A stretch of DNA of 64,000 bases from Pontibacter chinhatensis (lineage in GTDB: Bacteria; Bacteroidota; Bacteroidia; Cytophagales; Hymenobacteraceae), in assembly GCF_900113285.1 (NCBI RefSeq), contig NZ_FOOT01000003.1, forward strand, positions 434,001 through 498,000, read 5' to 3'. Shown here in pieces: positions 31,687-38,860 of the stretch. A model generated the notes under the pieces. The model was not told the origin of the DNA and made no database searches. It was given only the letters and a program-made list of their open reading frames with translations. Both the position numbers and the translations under genes were made by a program. Every line of letters begins with the position of its first letter. Position 1 is the first letter of the stretch.

Positions 31687-33870
31687 ATGAAAAAGACAAC
31701 AGTATTGCTGCTGGCCGGTGGCCTCACGGCTGCATCGGCATGCACCACCACCCAGAAAGACACAACTGCCACTGGCATGACGACAGAAACGACAGCGGCC
31801 GCCGCAGAGGAGGTACAGCTAAATTACCCTGAGACGAAGAAAGTTGACCACGTGGATGACTACCACGGCACCAAAGTAGCCGACCCGTACCGCTGGCTCG
31901 AAACCCACACCGAGGAGGTAGACAGCTGGATACAGGCACAGAATGAGGTAACGCAAAGCTACCTGGGCGATATCAATTTCCGCGACAACATCAAAAGCCG
32001 CCTGACCGAAATCTGGAACTACCCAAAGTATGGCGCTCCATTTAAGAAAGCCGGCAAATACTACTTCTATAAAAACGATGGCCTACAGAACCAGAGCGTG
32101 CTGTACGTGCAGGAAACCCTGGAGTCGGAGCCAAAAGTGTTCTTCGACCCGAACAAGCTGAGCTCGGACGGCACTGTGGCCCTGACGGCTTTCGCCTTCT
32201 CTAAGGATGGCAAGTACGTGGCAGTGGGCACCTCCAGCGGCGGCTCCGACTGGAACACCTACCAGGTGATGGACGCGGCTACCGGCAAAATGCTGAACGA
32301 TAAGCTGGAGTGGGTGAAATTCTCTGGCCCAAGCTGGTACAAGGATGGCTTCTTCTACAGCCGCTACGATGCCCCTACCGAGGGTAACAAGCTGGCCAAC
32401 AAGAACGAGTACCACAAAGTATACTACCACAAGGTAGGCACGCCGCAGAGCCAGGACCAACTCATCTACGAGGACAAGGCACACGCGCTGCGCAACTTCT
32501 ACGGCCAAACTACCAACGATGAGCGCTTCCTGATCCTGAACGCGTCGGAAGGCGCGAGCGGAGCCAACGCGCTGTTCTACAAAGACCTCGCTGACCCGAA
32601 ATCCACAATCAAACCAATTGTGGACAACTTCGAAAATGAGTACAACGTGGTGGATAACTTCGGCGACAAGCTGCTGGTGATGACCAATAAGAACGCGCCA
32701 CGCTACCGCCTGGTGCTCATCGACCCGAAAAAACCACAGGAAGCTAACTGGAAAACCGTAGTACCGGAGTCGCAGAACGTGATCCGGGGCATCTCCACAG
32801 TGGGCGGACGCATCATCGTAACCTACATGAAAGACGCGGCCAGCCAGGTAGTGGTGTACGACCAGAGCGGTAAGCAGCTGAACACGGTTGAGCTGCCTAC
32901 ACTGGGCACGGTGAGCGGCTTCAGCGGCGACCAGAAAGACAAGGAGACGTTCTTCACGTTTACTTCTTTCACTTATCCGCCAACCATTTACCGCTACGAC
33001 GTTCCGAGTAACAAAGTAAGCCTGTTCCGCAAGACAGAAGTAAATGTGGACACGGAAGCCTATGAAACGAAGCAGGTGTTCTATACTTCGAAGGACGGAA
33101 CCAAGGTGCCGATGTTCATTGTGCACAAGAAAGGCCTGAAACTGGATGGCACTAACCCAACATACCTGTACGCTTACGGCGGCTTCAACATCTCCATGAC
33201 GCCAAGCTTTAGCATCGCCAACATGCTGTGGCTGGAGAATGGTGGCGTGTACGCGATGCCGAACCTGCGCGGTGGCGGCGAGTATGGCGAGGAGTGGCAC
33301 AAAGCCGGCATGACGCCAAACAAACAGAACGTGTTCGACGACTTCATTGCCGCTGCCGAGTACCTGATCGACCAAAAGTATACTTCCTCCGAGAAACTGG
33401 CTGTGGCTGGTGGCTCTAACGGTGGTCTGCTGGTAGGTGCCTTCATGACGCAGCGCCCGGAGCTGGCCAAAGTAGCCCTGCCTGCGGTAGGTGTAATGGA
33501 CATGCTGCGCTTCCACAAGTTCACTATCGGTTGGGCGTGGGTGCCGGAGTATGGCTCTGCCGATAACGCTGCCCAGTTCGAGAACCTGTACCAGTTCTCC
33601 CCGCTGCACAACATTAAAGAAGGCGCGAAGTACCCAGCCACGATGGTGAAGACTGCTGACCACGACGACCGCGTAGTACCAGCGCACTCGTTCAAGTATA
33701 TTTCGGAGCTGCAGGCCAAAGGTGCTCCGGGCAACCCCTACCTGATCCGCGTGGATGTGCGCGCAGGACACGGTGCCGGTAAGCCAACTTCGCTCGTGAT
33801 CCAGGAGTGGGCTGATACCTACGCCTTCATCTACCAGAACATGGGCGTAAACCCATACCTGAACCAATAA
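31687..33870 (+). CDS. Prolyl oligopeptidase family serine peptidase (S9A), lipoprotein
   Basis: 727 residues. The leader MKKTTVLLLAGGLTAASAC ends in a lipobox Cys, so the enzyme is probably membrane-anchored in the periplasm or outer membrane. It has the N-terminal seven-bladed propeller (from YHGTKVADPYRWLE) and the C-terminal alpha/beta hydrolase domain with catalytic Ser in AVAGGSNGG, Asp in TADHDDRVVP and His in RAGHGAGKP. It cleaves after proline in short peptides. Single gene with its own terminator. Only a few AAGTATA motifs are inside, in keeping with a well-expressed gene. Confidence 0.95.
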   Translation: MKKTTVLLLAGGLTAASACTTTQKDTTATGMTTETTAAAAEEVQLNYPETKKVDHVDDYHGTKVADPYRWLETHTEEVDSWIQAQNEVTQSYLGDINFRDNIKSRLTEIWNYPKYGAPFKKAGKYYFYKNDGLQNQSVLYVQETLESEPKVFFDPNKLSSDGTVALTAFAFSKDGKYVAVGTSSGGSDWNTYQVMDAATGKMLNDKLEWVKFSGPSWYKDGFFYSRYDAPTEGNKLANKNEYHKVYYHKVGTPQSQDQLIYEDKAHALRNFYGQTTNDERFLILNASEGASGANALFYKDLADPKSTIKPIVDNFENEYNVVDNFGDKLLVMTNKNAPRYRLVLIDPKKPQEANWKTVVPESQNVIRGISTVGGRIIVTYMKDAASQVVVYDQSGKQLNTVELPTLGTVSGFSGDQKDKETFFTFTSFTYPPTIYRYDVPSNKVSLFRKTEVNVDTEAYETKQVFYTSKDGTKVPMFIVHKKGLKLDGTNPTYLYAYGGFNISMTPSFSIANMLWLENGGVYAMPNLRGGGEYGEEWHKAGMTPNKQNVFDDFIAAAEYLIDQKYTSSEKLAVAGGSNGGLLVGAFMTQRPELAKVALPAVGVMDMLRFHKFTIGWAWVPEYGSADNAAQFENLYQFSPLHNIKEGAKYPATMVKTADHDDRVVPAHSFKYISELQAKGAPGNPYLIRVDVRAGHGAGKPTSLVIQEWADTYAFIYQNMGVNPYLNQ

Positions 33871-33899
33871 GCTCAAGTATAAATCTGCCTTTATACTTT

Positions 33900-33937
33900 A
33901 AGCCGTGCCGCCCGCCTTGGGTGGTGCGGCTTTTTGC
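33900..33937 (+). terminator. Terminator of the S9 peptidase gene
   Basis: AGCCGTGCCGCCC pairs with GGGTGGTGCGGCT around CGCCTT-like loop bases, followed by TTTTT. Confidence 0.85.
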
Positions 33938-34034
33938 TTTCGAGGCAAAAACGAAACATAAGCCATGCAAAAACGCTATAGAGTTTTTTGTATATTTATA
34001 AGTGACTATAAAGCTGCAAGTATAAATTAGCCAG

Positions 34035-34493
34035 ATGAGACCAGAGCAAGACAACACCGCAGGCCAGGACGAGCTGTACCTGGACGTAAGGCTGCTGAAC
34101 AACCTCCACGACACGGCCAAGTGGGCGAGGGTGCTGGCTATACTTGGGTTTATACTTTCGGGCTTTGTGCTGGTGTTCGGGCTGTTTATGCAGCAAATAC
34201 TTAAGTCGCCGGGGATAGAGGGGCGCGCCACCGACGTGGGCTTTTCGGGCTTTGCCATTGTGGTGTATGCCTTTGTGGCGCTCGTATACTTTTTCCCGTC
34301 GCTGTACCTGTATACCTTCGCTGGCCGGATGCAGCAGGGCGTGGAGCAGCGAAACCGGCAACTGGTGCACAAGGCGGTAAACAAACTCAAGATCCTCTTC
34401 AAGTTCATGGCCATCATGCTGGTGCTCTTTCTCCTGTTCTTCGGGCTGTCGCTGGGCATGCTGGCAACGGGTGTGTCGGAGCTGAGCTTTTAG
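34035..34493 (+). CDS. DUF5362 family membrane protein
   Basis: 152 residues with three to four membrane helices (LAILGFILSGFVLVFGLF, GFAIVVYAFVALVYFFPSLY, FMAIMLVLFLLFFGLSL). It shares the frame AKWARVLAILGF... YFFPSLYLYTFAGRMQ... LKILFKFMAIM with the next gene, so the two are tandem paralogues. The function of the family is unknown. ATG start. Confidence 0.82.
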   Translation: MRPEQDNTAGQDELYLDVRLLNNLHDTAKWARVLAILGFILSGFVLVFGLFMQQILKSPGIEGRATDVGFSGFAIVVYAFVALVYFFPSLYLYTFAGRMQQGVEQRNRQLVHKAVNKLKILFKFMAIMLVLFLLFFGLSLGMLATGVSELSF

Positions 34494-34619
34494 AGAAACT
34501 ATACGAGCGGCTCTTGTGGTGCTGGTGTGGTATAGATGGGAAGGTGAGAGATACACTTTGTATGAAGTATAGAAATTTTTTCATACTTTAAATACATCGT
34601 TCACCTAACCACCACACAT

Positions 34620-35081
34620 ATGGATTCAGGACTTTACGCAAATGCAGGGGCGCCGCAGCCCTTCAGTATCACACCCTCCTCGGCGGGCTATCTCGGCGAG
34701 GTAGCCAAATGGGGAAAATTTCTGGCGATCATAGGCTTTGTGATGATCGGAATCATGGTGCTGGCCGGCTTGTTTGCCGGGGCCGCCATGAGCATGTTCC
34801 TGCCGCAGGAGGCTGTGGGCATTGCCGGAGGCGGTTTCCTCACCTTCTTTTACCTGATGGGCGCCTTGCTGTACTTCTTCCAGGTGCTGTACCTGTACCG
34901 CTTTTCAGGCAAGATGCAGGATGCCCTGCGCCTGCACGACGAGGAACTGCTGGCTTCCTCCTTCGCCAACCTCAAATCGCTGTTTAAGTTCATGGGGGTA
35001 ATCACCATCGTCATGCTGGCATTCTACGGGTTGGGCATGCTGTTTATGTTCCTGGGTATGGGCATTGGCGCGATGATGTAA
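34620..35081 (+). CDS. DUF5362 family membrane protein, paralogue
   Basis: 153 residues. It is clearly related to the preceding gene (VAKWGKFLAIIGFVMIGIMV, YFFQVLYLYRFSGKMQDALR, LKSLFKFMGVITIVM). The 126-base gap between them holds AAGTATG and its inverse, but no obvious terminator. The pair probably arose by tandem duplication and may form a hetero-oligomer, which is only an inference. Confidence 0.82.
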   Translation: MDSGLYANAGAPQPFSITPSSAGYLGEVAKWGKFLAIIGFVMIGIMVLAGLFAGAAMSMFLPQEAVGIAGGGFLTFFYLMGALLYFFQVLYLYRFSGKMQDALRLHDEELLASSFANLKSLFKFMGVITIVMLAFYGLGMLFMFLGMGIGAMM

Positions 35082-35110
35082 CAGGCGCTTACTCTCAAAA
35101 TTATCACACC

Positions 35111-35146
35111 GGAAGCACGCCTCAACAGGTGTGCTTTCGCGTTTTT
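35111..35146 (+). terminator. Terminator of the DUF5362 pair
   Basis: GGAAGCACGCCT pairs imperfectly with AGGTGTGCTTTC, followed by GCGTTTTT. Confidence 0.6.
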
Positions 35147-35204
35147 CAGGTGGCATCGGCCGCGATTCTTGCGTACCTTGCAGCACAACAAGTATAACTA
35201 GGCA

Positions 35205-35960
35205 ATGAAGTCAAAGGCAGGGGCAAGTGAATTTACCGTTCGCTCCGGCGAGGTAGACTACCGGGGGCACGCGACGCTGCCGGCCTTGGTGGGCTATATG
35301 CAGGAGGCGGCCTGGGAGAACACCCGCGACCTGGGCATCTCGATGTACGACTTGCTGGAGCGCGGCCTGACGTGGGTGCTGCAGCGCATGCGCGTGGAGA
35401 TGTTCCGCTACCCCGGCCACAACGAGAAAATCACGGTGGAAACCTGGGCCTCCGGGCGGGAGCGCGTATTCCTGCACCGCGATTTCAGGATGTATACTTC
35501 GGAGCGGGAGCTGTTGGGCCAGGCAACAAGCGTGTGGCTGGTGATGGATGTGGTGAAGCGCCAACTCGTGTCGGTGCCCGATTTTATCATGGATGTAGAG
35601 ATAGTGCCGGGCCAGGAGCCGCTGCCTTTTGCCAAAGGGAAGCTGCCGCAACTGCAAGAGGCGCAGCACGAGCAGCAAGTGCCCGTGCGCTGGCACGACA
35701 TCGACCTGAACCGCCACGTGACCAACACCCGCTACTTGCAGTGGGCCCTGGACACGCTGCCGTTGGAAGTGCTGGAGCAACAGCAGCTGCGCGCGGTAGA
35801 CATCATCTTTAAAGCCGAAAGTATATTGGGCGATACAGTGGTGTCGGCGGTGGCGCCTGCCGATGCGGAAGGCCGTAATTTCCTGCACAAACTCACCAGC
35901 CAGGAGAGCGGCAAGGAACTGGTGCAGGCCAGGACAGCGTGGGAGGAGTTTGGGAGTTAG
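35205..35960 (+). CDS. Acyl-ACP thioesterase
   Basis: 251 residues, double-hotdog fold. The first hotdog has VGYMQEAAWENTRDLGIS and LERGLTWVLQRMRVEM. The second carries the catalytic loop WHDIDLNRHVTNTRYLQWAL with the Asn and His of the bacterial FatA/FatB-like family. It releases free fatty acids from acyl carrier protein in the cytoplasm. Plus-strand single gene, ATG start. Confidence 0.93.
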   Translation: MKSKAGASEFTVRSGEVDYRGHATLPALVGYMQEAAWENTRDLGISMYDLLERGLTWVLQRMRVEMFRYPGHNEKITVETWASGRERVFLHRDFRMYTSERELLGQATSVWLVMDVVKRQLVSVPDFIMDVEIVPGQEPLPFAKGKLPQLQEAQHEQQVPVRWHDIDLNRHVTNTRYLQWALDTLPLEVLEQQQLRAVDIIFKAESILGDTVVSAVAPADAEGRNFLHKLTSQESGKELVQARTAWEEFGS

Positions 35961-36050
35961 AGGGTTTGGGAGTTTAGGAGTTGTAGAGGCGCAATACGTT
36001 GCGTCTCTAGAGTTAGAAGGTTAGAAAGTTTGGAAGTTAGAAAGTGTGTA
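35961..36050. repeat. GTTAGAAAG tract with AGAGGCGCAATACGTTGCGTCTCT palindrome
   Basis: The region just after the thioesterase stop has near-repeats of GGGAGTTTAGGAG and GTTAGAAAGTTTGGAAG on both sides of a 24-base palindrome at 35985-36008. The palindrome type (AGAGACGCAAT...ATTGCGTCTCT) is a known scattered intergenic repeat in several phyla. Confidence 0.65.
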
Positions 36051-36121
36051 GGAACTTATGCATCAGTAAGATCTCCTTCATCACTGGTTAAACAATCAAC
36101 AAGAAGCAATCAACAAGTAAC

Positions 36122-36592
36122 ATGATAGAAATAAGAAGAGGAACGGTAGACGATTTGCCGCAGGTGTATGCACTGATACAGGAGCTGGCCGAGTATGAGC
36201 GGGCGCCGCAGGAGGTAACCAACACGCTGGAGGAAATGGAGCGCGATGGCTTCGGGGAAAACCCGATTTACAAATTTTTTGTGGCCGAGAACGAAGACGG
36301 CGTGGTAGGCATTGCGCTATACTACACAGCCTACTCTACCTGGAAAGGGCGCATGCTTTTCCTGGAAGACCTGGTGGTGACAGAAAGGTTGCGCCGCGCG
36401 GGTATCGGCAGGAAGCTGTTCGACGCGGTGGCGCAGGAGGCAAAAGACACCGGCGCCAAGCGCTTCAAATGGCAGGTGCTGGAGTGGAACGAGCCGGCCA
36501 TTGCCTTCTACAAGAAAATAGGAGCCGATCTGGATGGCGAGTGGATCAACTGCAACATGACCGAGGAGCAGATCCAGCGGTATGTAGGTTAA
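36122..36592 (+). CDS. GNAT family N-acetyltransferase (diamine acetyltransferase-like)
   Basis: 156 residues. The GNAT acetyl-CoA loop is VTERLRRAGIGRKLFDAV (R-R-x-G-I-G), followed by FKWQVLEWNEPAIAFYKKIG, the pattern of the spermidine/spermine N1-acetyltransferase branch (thialysine/polyamine substrates). Start IEIRRGTVDDLPQVYALIQE is typical. The product is cytosolic. Forty bases before the ABM gene, so possibly co-transcribed. Confidence 0.9.
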   Translation: MIEIRRGTVDDLPQVYALIQELAEYERAPQEVTNTLEEMERDGFGENPIYKFFVAENEDGVVGIALYYTAYSTWKGRMLFLEDLVVTERLRRAGIGRKLFDAVAQEAKDTGAKRFKWQVLEWNEPAIAFYKKIGADLDGEWINCNMTEEQIQRYVG

Positions 36593-36633
36593 ACTTCCGG
36601 TAGAGGAACAAAAAACAAATAGACTATACTTAA

Positions 36634-36954
36634 ATGATCGCCCAAACGCCGCAGCCGCCTTATTATGCCGTCATATTCACTTCCTCGCGCACCGACGGGG
36701 ACAACGGCTATGCCGAGATGGCAGACAAAATGGTAGCACTGGCCCGGCAGCAGGAGGGTTTTTTGGGAGTAGAGTCTGCCCGCGAGGAGGTGGGCATCAC
36801 CGTGTCCTATTGGCGGGATCTGGAGTCGATTAAAGCATGGCGCGAGAACGCGGAGCACACTGTAGCCCGCAACAAAGGCCGGGAGATGTGGTACCAAGTG
36901 TTCAAAACCCGGATTGCGAAGGTAGAGCGGGACTATGGCTTTGATAAAGGCTAA
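36634..36954 (+). CDS. Antibiotic biosynthesis monooxygenase (ABM) domain protein
   Basis: 106 residues, usual length for a single ABM ferredoxin-like domain. Family features include YYAVIFTSSRTDGD, EMADKMVALARQQEGFLGVE and VSYWRDLESIKAWRENAEH. It may act as a small oxygenase or a ligand-binding stress protein; the substrate is unknown. ATG start. It shares a bidirectional terminator with DUF4286. Confidence 0.92.
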   Translation: MIAQTPQPPYYAVIFTSSRTDGDNGYAEMADKMVALARQQEGFLGVESAREEVGITVSYWRDLESIKAWRENAEHTVARNKGREMWYQVFKTRIAKVERDYGFDKG

Positions 36955-37022
36955 GCAACCGGAGCAAGTATAAGAAGAACCATACATCACGTATGGCCTA
37001 TCGCTTAAGGCCATAAAACAAA

Positions 37023-37054
37023 CAAGCCAGCAGCTATACATTAGCTGCTGGCTT
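37023..37054. terminator. Bidirectional terminator between convergent genes
   Basis: CAAGCCAGCAGCTA pairs with TAGCTGCTGGCTTG around TACAT. On the plus strand TTTGTTTT follows, and on the minus strand TTTTGTTTTATGG does. Confidence 0.9.
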
Positions 37055-37077
37055 GTTTGTTTTAGCTCCTGCAGAGC

Positions 37078-37413
37078 TTACTCGCTCTCCTGCTTGCGCT
37101 CCACATCGCGGGCCACTACTTCCAGCATCGAGCGGAAGATCACATACTTTCCCTCGTAGCGCTGGTGGTGGCGGGTTTCGATGGCAGCGGCATGGTCGCG
37201 CTGGTATTCTTCCAGGTCCTCCATGTTGCGGCAGGTATACTGCACCGCGTAGGTGGTGCCACCGTTGGCTATCTCGTGCAGCAGGCGGCTAACCTGGTTG
37301 CCCAGGAAAAAACCAGTGCCCATCACGGCCGGAATATGCTCTTCCTGTATCCACTGCAGCCACTCGTCGGCTACAGCGTTATCCACGCTAATCGTTTCGT
37401 TGTATAAAATCAT
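37078..37413 (-). CDS. DUF4286 family protein
   Basis: 111 residues: MILYNETISVDNAVADEWLQ, then IQEEHIPAVMGTGFFLGNQV and YAVQYTCRNMEDLEEYQRDH, the layout of DUF4286, a small ferredoxin-like fold found in Bacteroidota. No known function. It lacks a signal peptide. ATG start, divergent from the following gene. Confidence 0.88.
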   Translation of the reverse strand: MILYNETISVDNAVADEWLQWIQEEHIPAVMGTGFFLGNQVSRLLHEIANGGTTYAVQYTCRNMEDLEEYQRDHAAAIETRHHQRYEGKYVIFRSMLEVVARDVERKQESE

Positions 37414-37560
37414 ACTACAAAATTACGAAATCCGAGCTAACATGGCCAAAGTATAAGTATGCGCTTCGAGTGCGGGCCTGCGAAAAGTATAAACAGCGGC
37501 GCATAAATGTGATTTTTGTAGTAGCTTAGGCGCAGCTATACTTTCAGAAACAGAGCAACG

Positions 37561-38190
37561 ATGGCAGACCTTGGTAAGAAACTACAGCTCAAAAAAGAGC
37601 ACGCTATACTTTTGCTGATGGCCCCGGAGGATGTGGCGCAGGCGCTGCAGCAGGAAGGCTATACGTTTACAAGAGCAGAGGAGGCGCCAAGTATGGGCAG
37701 CTACGAGGCGGTGCTCCTGTTTGTGCAGCAGGCCAGCGATCTGGAGCAACTGGCACCGCAGGCGGTGGCACTGCTGCAGCCGGAAGGCCTGCTTTGGGTG
37801 GCTTACCCCAAGAAGTCATCTGGCATAAAAACAGACCTTACCCGCGACAATGGCTGGCAGGTGATGGGCAGCATGCAGTATGAGCCGGTGCGGCAGGTGG
37901 CCGTGGACGAAGTATGGTCGGCGCTGCGGTTCAGGCCGCAGGCAGCGCGCAAACAGCCCTCCACGTTCGGGGTGGACATGCCCGGCATCGACAGAAAAGC
38001 TAAAACCGTAACGCTGCCCGACGACCTGAAGGAGGCGCTGCAGGAGGCAGGGCTGCTGGAGGCTTTTGAAAGTATGGCTTTTACGCACCGCAAGGAGTAC
38101 GTGGTGGCGGTGCTGGAGGCCAAAAGGCCTGAGACCCGTACCCGCCGCATCGCCAAAACCGTGGAGGAGATGGCGAAAAGGAAAGTATAA
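37561..38190 (+). CDS. YdeI/OmpD-associated (OmdA) domain protein
   Basis: 209 residues. The N-terminal part (about 1-120, with KKEHAILLLMAPEDVAQALQ and AVALLQPEGLLWVAYPKKSS) resembles DUF3052-type modules. The C-terminal part LPDDLKEALQEAGLLEAFES, MAFTHRKEYVVAVLEAKRPE and TRTRRIAKTVEEMAKRK is the OmdA/YdeI bacteriocin-protection-type domain. It is cytosolic and the function is undefined. The final codons AAA GTA TAA are an exact copy of the iterated motif. Confidence 0.88.
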   Translation: MADLGKKLQLKKEHAILLLMAPEDVAQALQQEGYTFTRAEEAPSMGSYEAVLLFVQQASDLEQLAPQAVALLQPEGLLWVAYPKKSSGIKTDLTRDNGWQVMGSMQYEPVRQVAVDEVWSALRFRPQAARKQPSTFGVDMPGIDRKAKTVTLPDDLKEALQEAGLLEAFESMAFTHRKEYVVAVLEAKRPETRTRRIAKTVEEMAKRKV

Positions 38191-38213
38191 AAGTATAAAC
38201 CAAAGTATAAAAG

Positions 38214-38247
38214 AAGAGGCGCAGCTCGATAGAACTGCGCCTCTTTT
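38214..38247 (+). terminator. Terminator between convergent genes
   Basis: AAGAGGCGCAG pairs with CTGCGCCTCTT around a 10-base loop, then TT. It can also serve the minus-strand gene ending at 38271. Confidence 0.85.
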
Positions 38248-38270
38248 GGCTTATGGTATAGCTTGTAAGG

Positions 38271-38804
38271 CTATTGAATGTTTACTGTAAAGGATGCCTC
38301 GATGTCCGTTTCGCCAACGGTCACGTCGCTGTCTGCATTCTTCAGGCCCGGCTGGTGCTTCAGCGTAACCTTCAGGGTGCCGGTCTGGCCAGCGTTGCCG
38401 GATAGCATTCTGGTTTTCAGACCTACCGGGCGGCCGTTGCTGTCGAAATCATCCGGAACGACTTTCTGCACGACCAGCACGTCCTCAGGAGCGTTAAAGA
38501 AAAACTCATGGTCTACGGCCTCTTCTCTGATTTCATCCTCAATCTTGTCGTTGAAGGTGATGGTGGCGGTGTATTGCGTGTTCGGCACCAGGCTGAGGGT
38601 TGGAGTGCTGCCGGCTGTAAAAGTAGCCGTAGCTGTCTGGATGCCCTTGTCGGTGGCAACTGGCTCCAATGTCAGCGTCATAGAGGTGATGTTTTCCTCT
38701 TCTTTGATTGGCTCCGGATCGTCATCGTCGCTGCAGGAGGTGGTAGATATGAATAGTGCGCCTAGTAAGAAAATCGTGAGGTAAGGTCTAAATAGTTTTT
38801 TCAT
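38271..38804 (-). CDS. Lipoprotein of the metal-receptor operon
   Basis: 177 residues. Signal peptide with lipobox (LFISTTSC) followed by a very acidic linker SDDDDPEPIKEEEN. The rest is a beta-rich domain (TLSLVPNTQYTATITFNDKI, HEFFFNAPEDVLVVQ, GTLKVTLKHQPGLKN) with no family that I can name. It follows the TonB-dependent receptor by 56 bases on the same strand, so it is probably the surface or periplasmic binding partner of that receptor. Confidence 0.8.
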   Translation of the reverse strand: MKKLFRPYLTIFLLGALFISTTSCSDDDDPEPIKEEENITSMTLTLEPVATDKGIQTATATFTAGSTPTLSLVPNTQYTATITFNDKIEDEIREEAVDHEFFFNAPEDVLVVQKVVPDDFDSNGRPVGLKTRMLSGNAGQTGTLKVTLKHQPGLKNADSDVTVGETDIEASFTVNIQ

Positions 38805-38860
38805 GGTAAAGGTTTATTTGAGAATGTACAACAATACGGTATTCACTATATAAATGATAC

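Noticed and set aside
32083-33876. 597-codon open frame antisense to the prolyl oligopeptidase gene
   Set aside because: It mirrors the codon structure of the S9 gene, whose domains and catalytic motifs are complete on the other strand.
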